DNA of 64,000 bases from contig NZ_JAGETY010000010.1 in assembly GCF_017571525.1 (NCBI RefSeq), forward strand, positions 1 to 64,000, given 5' to 3'. The number at the start of each line of letters is the position of its first letter. Position 1 is the first letter of the stretch. Origin of the DNA: Hymenobacter sp. BT559. Lineage in GTDB: Bacteria; Bacteroidota; Bacteroidia; Cytophagales; Hymenobacteraceae. The notes beneath the pieces were generated by a model. The model was given only the letters and a program-made list of their open reading frames with translations, made no database searches and was not told the origin of the DNA. The translations under genes and the position numbers were made by a program. Of this stretch, positions 60,417-64,000 are shown one piece after another.

Positions 60417-60441
60417 ACGCTACACTACGAAGCGTAACCTG

Positions 60442-60471
60442 AAGGCCCGGATGAAAGTCCGGGCCTTTTTT
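60442..60471 (+). terminator. Intrinsic terminator after the S9 peptidase gene
   Basis: AAGGCCCGGA pairs exactly with TCCGGGCCTT around a 6-base loop and is followed by TTTT. Confidence 0.92.
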
Positions 60472-60604
60472 GGGTCTTATCACGGCTGCGAATTAGAGAG
60501 CCAAGCCCAAGGCGTGTAGCTGTTCCGGGGCGTAACTCTCACGCTTATCAGTCCGTTAAGCCACTACTTTCATCCATTCCAACATTCCTTTTCCACTCTC
60601 CCTA

Positions 60605-61684
60605 ATGCAAACCATTCCCACCAAAGCCTATGGGGCTAGCGGTTCTGTCTTCAACGGCCTCAAGCCGATGGACATTGAGCGCGAGGCGCCTAAGGCCGAC
60701 GAAGTACACATCGACATTCTCTACTGCGGCGTGTGCCACTCCGACCTGCACCAGGTCAAAAACGACTGGCACAACACGATTTATCCCTGCGTGCCGGGGC
60801 ACGAGATTATAGGCCGCGTCGATGAGATAGGCAGCGGCGTTACCAAATTCAAAGTAGGCGACATAGTGGGCGTGGGCTGCATGATTGACTCGTGCGGGGT
60901 GTGCCCGGCCTGTAAGGAGAAGGAGGAAAACTACTGCGAAGGGCCCGTGAGCTGGACGGCTACCTACAACGGCTACATGAAGCCCGAAAATAAGGATTTC
61001 AACACCTTCGGCGGCTACTCGACCAACATGACGGTGAAGGAAGATTTCGTGCTGCGCATCCCCGACTCGCTGGAAATAAGTGCGGCGGCGCCCATATTGT
61101 GCGCGGGCGTCACTACTTATTCGCCCCTGAAGCACTGGAAAGTGGGCCCCGGCCAGAGCGTGGCCGTGGTAGGTATTGGCGGGCTGGGGCACATGGCGGT
61201 GCAGCTGGCGCGGGCCATGGGCGCCACCGTTACGGCCGTGACGCGCGACAAGGAAAAGCGCGAAGCCGCCGAGCAGCTAGGGGCTCACGAGGTGCTGATT
61301 TCGACCGACGCCGACTCGATGAAGGCGCACGAACTGAAGTACGATTTCATCCTCATCACCATCCCCGATGCCTTCGAGGTGAATGACTACGTGAAGCTGG
61401 CCAAGCGCAACGGCGTCATTACGACCGTAGGCCTGCTAGGGCCCTACAAGGCGCCACTCAACAACATGGAAGTGGCCCTGCACCGCCGCTCGGTGGCCGG
61501 TTCCATCATCGGCAGCATCGCCGAAACGCAGGAGGTGCTGGACTTCTGCGCCGAGCACGATATTCTGCCCGAGGTGCAAATGATTAAGATGCAAGATATT
61601 AACGATGCCTTCGACAAGATGATGGACGAGGAAGTACGCTTCCGCTACGTCATCGACATGGCTTCGCTGAAAGACGACGAATAG
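60605..61684 (+). CDS. Zinc-dependent alcohol/aldehyde dehydrogenase (YahK/CAD type)
   Basis: A cytoplasmic NADP(H)-linked reductase of 359 aa. The catalytic zinc set is C44 (CGVCHSDL), H66 with E67 (GHE) and the Cys in PILCAG; the structural zinc set is C97, C100, C103 and C111. The cofactor loop is VVGIGGLGHMAVQLA. This pattern is that of the cinnamyl-alcohol-dehydrogenase-like group, which in bacteria reduces many aldehydes. It stands alone with terminators on both sides. The true substrate is unknown. Confidence 0.95.
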   Translation: MQTIPTKAYGASGSVFNGLKPMDIEREAPKADEVHIDILYCGVCHSDLHQVKNDWHNTIYPCVPGHEIIGRVDEIGSGVTKFKVGDIVGVGCMIDSCGVCPACKEKEENYCEGPVSWTATYNGYMKPENKDFNTFGGYSTNMTVKEDFVLRIPDSLEISAAAPILCAGVTTYSPLKHWKVGPGQSVAVVGIGGLGHMAVQLARAMGATVTAVTRDKEKREAAEQLGAHEVLISTDADSMKAHELKYDFILITIPDAFEVNDYVKLAKRNGVITTVGLLGPYKAPLNNMEVALHRRSVAGSIIGSIAETQEVLDFCAEHDILPEVQMIKMQDINDAFDKMMDEEVRFRYVIDMASLKDDE

Positions 61685-61709
61685 GTCGTTAAGCTATTTT
61701 GCCCAACTG

Positions 61710-61746
61710 AAAAGGCCGCTGCAACATTCGTTGCAGCGGCCTTTTT
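61710..61746. terminator. Intrinsic terminator between convergent genes
   Basis: AAAAGGCCGCTGCAA pairs exactly with TTGCAGCGGCCTTTT around a 6-base loop; A- and T-runs on both sides make it two-way for the dehydrogenase and glucosidase genes. Confidence 0.93.
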
Positions 61747-61770
61747 GCTTGTCAGGAGCAAGCAGCGCAT

Positions 61771-64000
61771 TTAGGGGGCTAGCGTGAAACTGGCCATCTG
61801 CACATCGCGCGAGTTGCCGCCCACCATCACCTGGAACTCGCCGGGCTCGGCCACGAATTTGAGGTCGTCGTTGTATAACTTTAAGTCGTCGGCCGCGAGG
61901 TGGAAGGTGAGCTGGCGACTCTCCCCCTTTTTGAGGATGATTTTCTGGAAACCTTTGAGTTCCTTTACCGGGCGGGTGCTGCTGCCCACCATGTCGCGCA
62001 GGTAAAGCTGGGCCACTTCGGCGCCGTCGTACTGGCCAGTGTTCTGCACGGTCACGGTCACGTTGAGGCCTTCGCCGGGGCGAAGGCTGGCTTGGCTAAC
62101 GGTCGGCTTGGAATACGTGAACGTGGTGTAGCTCAGGCCGAAACCGAACGGATACAGCGGGTCGTTGGGCACGTCGAGGTAGCGCGACTTATACTTGTCG
62201 AGCAGCACGCCCGCGTAGGGACGGCCCGTGTTTTTGTGGTTATAGTAAATGGGCACCTGGCCCACCGACTGCGGGAAGGTCATCGTCAGCTTGCCGCTCG
62301 GGTTATACACGCCGAACAGCGCATCGGCCACCGCGTTGCCGGCCTGGGTGCCGCCAAACCACGTTTCCAGAATGGCATCGGCGTTCTGGCTTTCCCAGGG
62401 CAGCGTCAGCGGGCGGCCATTCACCAGCACCACCACGAGGCGCTTGCCGGTGGCTTTCAGCGCCTTAAGCAAGTCGAGCTGGCGGCCGGGCAGGCCGATG
62501 TCGGCGCGGCTGGCGGCTTCGCCGGTCATGCCCTGGCTTTCGCCCACCACGGCTACTACTACGTCGGCCCCTTGGGCGGCCTGCACGGCTTCGGCAATGG
62601 TAGTTTCGGCGGGGCGCGGGTCGGTTTTGAGCTCGCCGCCGTGCTCGTTGAGGCGCTTAATCAGCTGGTCGTCGTCGGTTACGTTGCAGCCCTGGGCGTA
62701 AGTCACGCGCACACCGGCGCCGCCCACGTTCTTGATTCCCTGCAAGATAGAGATGGCCTGCTTGCCATCGCCGGCGCCGCTCCAGTTGCCTATCATGTCG
62801 CGGCTCCGGTCGGCTAGGGGTCCCACCACGGCAATGTTCAGCGTATTCTTGAGCGGTAGCGTCTGGCCCTCATTTTTGAGCAGCACCAGCGTGCGGCGCG
62901 TGATGTCGCGGGCATCGGCCAGGAAAGCCGGCTTCATCATCGTGGCCTTGGCGCGGGCCTCGGTCACGCCGCGGTACGGGTCCTGAAAGAGGCCTAGCTT
63001 GTACTTGGCTTCGAGCACGCGGCGGCAGGCCTGGTCAATATCGGCCTGGCTCACGGTGCCTTCTTTGAGGTTGGTAGCGAGCTGCTTCAGGAAAACCTCG
63101 CCCACCATATCCATGTCTACGCCCGCCTTGAGGGCCAGCTCCGATACCTTTTTCTCGTCGCCCATGCCGTGGGCCTCCATCTCATTAATAGCGGTGTAGT
63201 CGGTAGCCACGAAGCCGGTGAAGCCCCACTGGTTGCGCAACAGGTCGGTGAGTAGCCACTTGTTAGCACTAGCCGGAATGCCGTTGATGTCATTGAACGA
63301 CGACATCACCGAGCCCACGCCAGCCGCCACGGCCGCCTTGTAGGGCGGCAGGTACTCGTTGTACATGCGCTGGCGGCTCATATCGGTGGTGTTGTAGTCG
63401 CGCCCGGCCTCCGCGGCGCCGTAGAGCGCAAAGTGCTTGAGGCAGGCCATCACGTTTTCGGGCCGAGTCAGGTCGTTGGTGGGGCCCTGGTAGCCGTGCA
63501 CCATCGCCTCGGCAATGCGCGAGCCCAGGTAGGGGTCTTCGCCGGCGCCCTCGGCCACGCGGCCCCAGCGCGGGTCGCGGGCAATGTCCACCATCGGCGA
63601 ATACACCCAGTTGATGCCATCGGCCGACGACTCTTCGGCCGCGATGCGGGCGCTGCGCTCCATTGCGTCGAGGTCCCAGCTGGCGGCTAGCCCCAGCGGA
63701 ATCGGGAAAATGGTGCGGTGCCCGTGAATGACGTCGTAGCCCAGGATGAGCGGGATATGCAGCCGCGATTCCTTGATGGCAAGGGCTTGCAGCTTGCGGG
63801 CGGCTACTGGCGTGTAGGTGTTCAGCACGCCGCCCACCAAGCCTTTTTTGATGTTGGCGTCCACGTCCTTGCTCACCACCGGGCCGGTCACGTCGAAGCC
63901 GACCGACACCAGATTAAGCTGCCCGATTTTTTCTTCGAGCGTCATCTTCTGCATCAGGCTCGCCACGAACTGCTGCATATTATCGGCCGGGGTAGTGGCA
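61771..64000 (-). CDS. GH3 beta-glucosidase, BglX type (5' end outside window)
   Basis: At least 742 aa; the frame is open to the right edge, so the signal peptide and true start are missing. The GH3 (alpha/beta)8 domain has KHFALYGAAEAGRDYNTTDM, and the nucleophile Asp is in VATDYTAINEMEAHG. The alpha/beta sandwich domain and a C-terminal fibronectin-III-like domain (PGEGLNVTVTVQNTGQYDGAEVAQLY) follow, the full BglX layout. It probably releases glucose or other sugars from plant- or biofilm-derived oligosaccharides in the periplasm. Confidence 0.95.
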   Translation of the reverse strand, partial: ATTPADNMQQFVASLMQKMTLEEKIGQLNLVSVGFDVTGPVVSKDVDANIKKGLVGGVLNTYTPVAARKLQALAIKESRLHIPLILGYDVIHGHRTIFPIPLGLAASWDLDAMERSARIAAEESSADGINWVYSPMVDIARDPRWGRVAEGAGEDPYLGSRIAEAMVHGYQGPTNDLTRPENVMACLKHFALYGAAEAGRDYNTTDMSRQRMYNEYLPPYKAAVAAGVGSVMSSFNDINGIPASANKWLLTDLLRNQWGFTGFVATDYTAINEMEAHGMGDEKKVSELALKAGVDMDMVGEVFLKQLATNLKEGTVSQADIDQACRRVLEAKYKLGLFQDPYRGVTEARAKATMMKPAFLADARDITRRTLVLLKNEGQTLPLKNTLNIAVVGPLADRSRDMIGNWSGAGDGKQAISILQGIKNVGGAGVRVTYAQGCNVTDDDQLIKRLNEHGGELKTDPRPAETTIAEAVQAAQGADVVVAVVGESQGMTGEAASRADIGLPGRQLDLLKALKATGKRLVVVLVNGRPLTLPWESQNADAILETWFGGTQAGNAVADALFGVYNPSGKLTMTFPQSVGQVPIYYNHKNTGRPYAGVLLDKYKSRYLDVPNDPLYPFGFGLSYTTFTYSKPTVSQASLRPGEGLNVTVTVQNTGQYDGAEVAQLYLRDMVGSSTRPVKELKGFQKIILKKGESRQLTFHLAADDLKLYNDDLKFVAEPGEFQVMVGGNSRDVQMASFTLAP

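Overview
The window is most likely chromosomal DNA of a GC-rich member of the Bacteroidota, probably Cytophagales and close to Hymenobacter (inference). The signs are: the Bacteroidota-type -7 promoter box TAnnTTTG in front of many genes, few Shine-Dalgarno sequences, frequent TTG starts, a short-LID adenylate kinase, BshA (bacillithiol), a GH3/serine-hydrolase fusion, many exported peptidases and many TEIR-like palindromic repeats. No rRNA, tRNA, CRISPR array or intact transposase was seen.

Region 1 (1-16.5 kb, plus strand, clearly more AT-rich) is a surface-polysaccharide locus. It begins inside an ABC flippase-type exporter. It continues with a DegT-type sugar aminotransferase and a PglD/NeuD-type acetyltransferase (an N-acetylated amino sugar), two GT2 glycosyltransferases, an inserted low-GC GT61 gene on the opposite strand, and a GT-B-like protein. 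Then come gmd and fcl (GDP-mannose to GDP-L-fucose), a STELLO/DUF288-like glycosyltransferase, another GT2 and three GT4 enzymes. A polytopic, Wzy-like membrane protein and an exported TPR protein lie convergently at the end (16.5-19.1 kb). Together these could build and export a fucose- and acetamido-sugar-containing glycan.

Region 2 (19-32.5 kb) is housekeeping: an M42 peptidase, the membrane pyrophosphatase hppA, hpt, adk, obgE, the chaperones grpE and dnaJ, an ECF sigma factor with a small membrane protein, a NatA/NatB-type ABC exporter and a ChaN-like protein.

Region 3 (32.5-39 kb) holds a copper cassette (cupredoxin, CopA ATPase, divergent CopZ-like chaperone), an IscA-type Fe-S protein, a 5'-nucleotidase and bshA.

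Region 4 (39-50 kb) is a run of exported hydrolases: DUF885, M28, a class C beta-lactamase-like serine hydrolase, an M1 peptidase, a small secreted protein and, on the other strand, a NagZ-like GH3 fused to a serine hydrolase.

Region 5 (50-64 kb) has mutL, two tandem rhomboid proteases, an ECF sigma factor with a two-helix membrane protein, an isolated nuoK-nuoL pair, an S9 peptidase, a zinc alcohol dehydrogenase and a GH3 beta-glucosidase that runs off the right end.

The most unusual feature is the set of at least eight intergenic inverted-repeat elements in three sequence classes (22.5, 24.0, 27.6, 31.5, 37.7, 55.1, 55.8 and 57.8 kb). One has perfect 56-bp arms around a perfect intrinsic terminator and starts directly after a stop codon. 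These look like dispersed, mobilised palindromes that have been taken on as gene ends.
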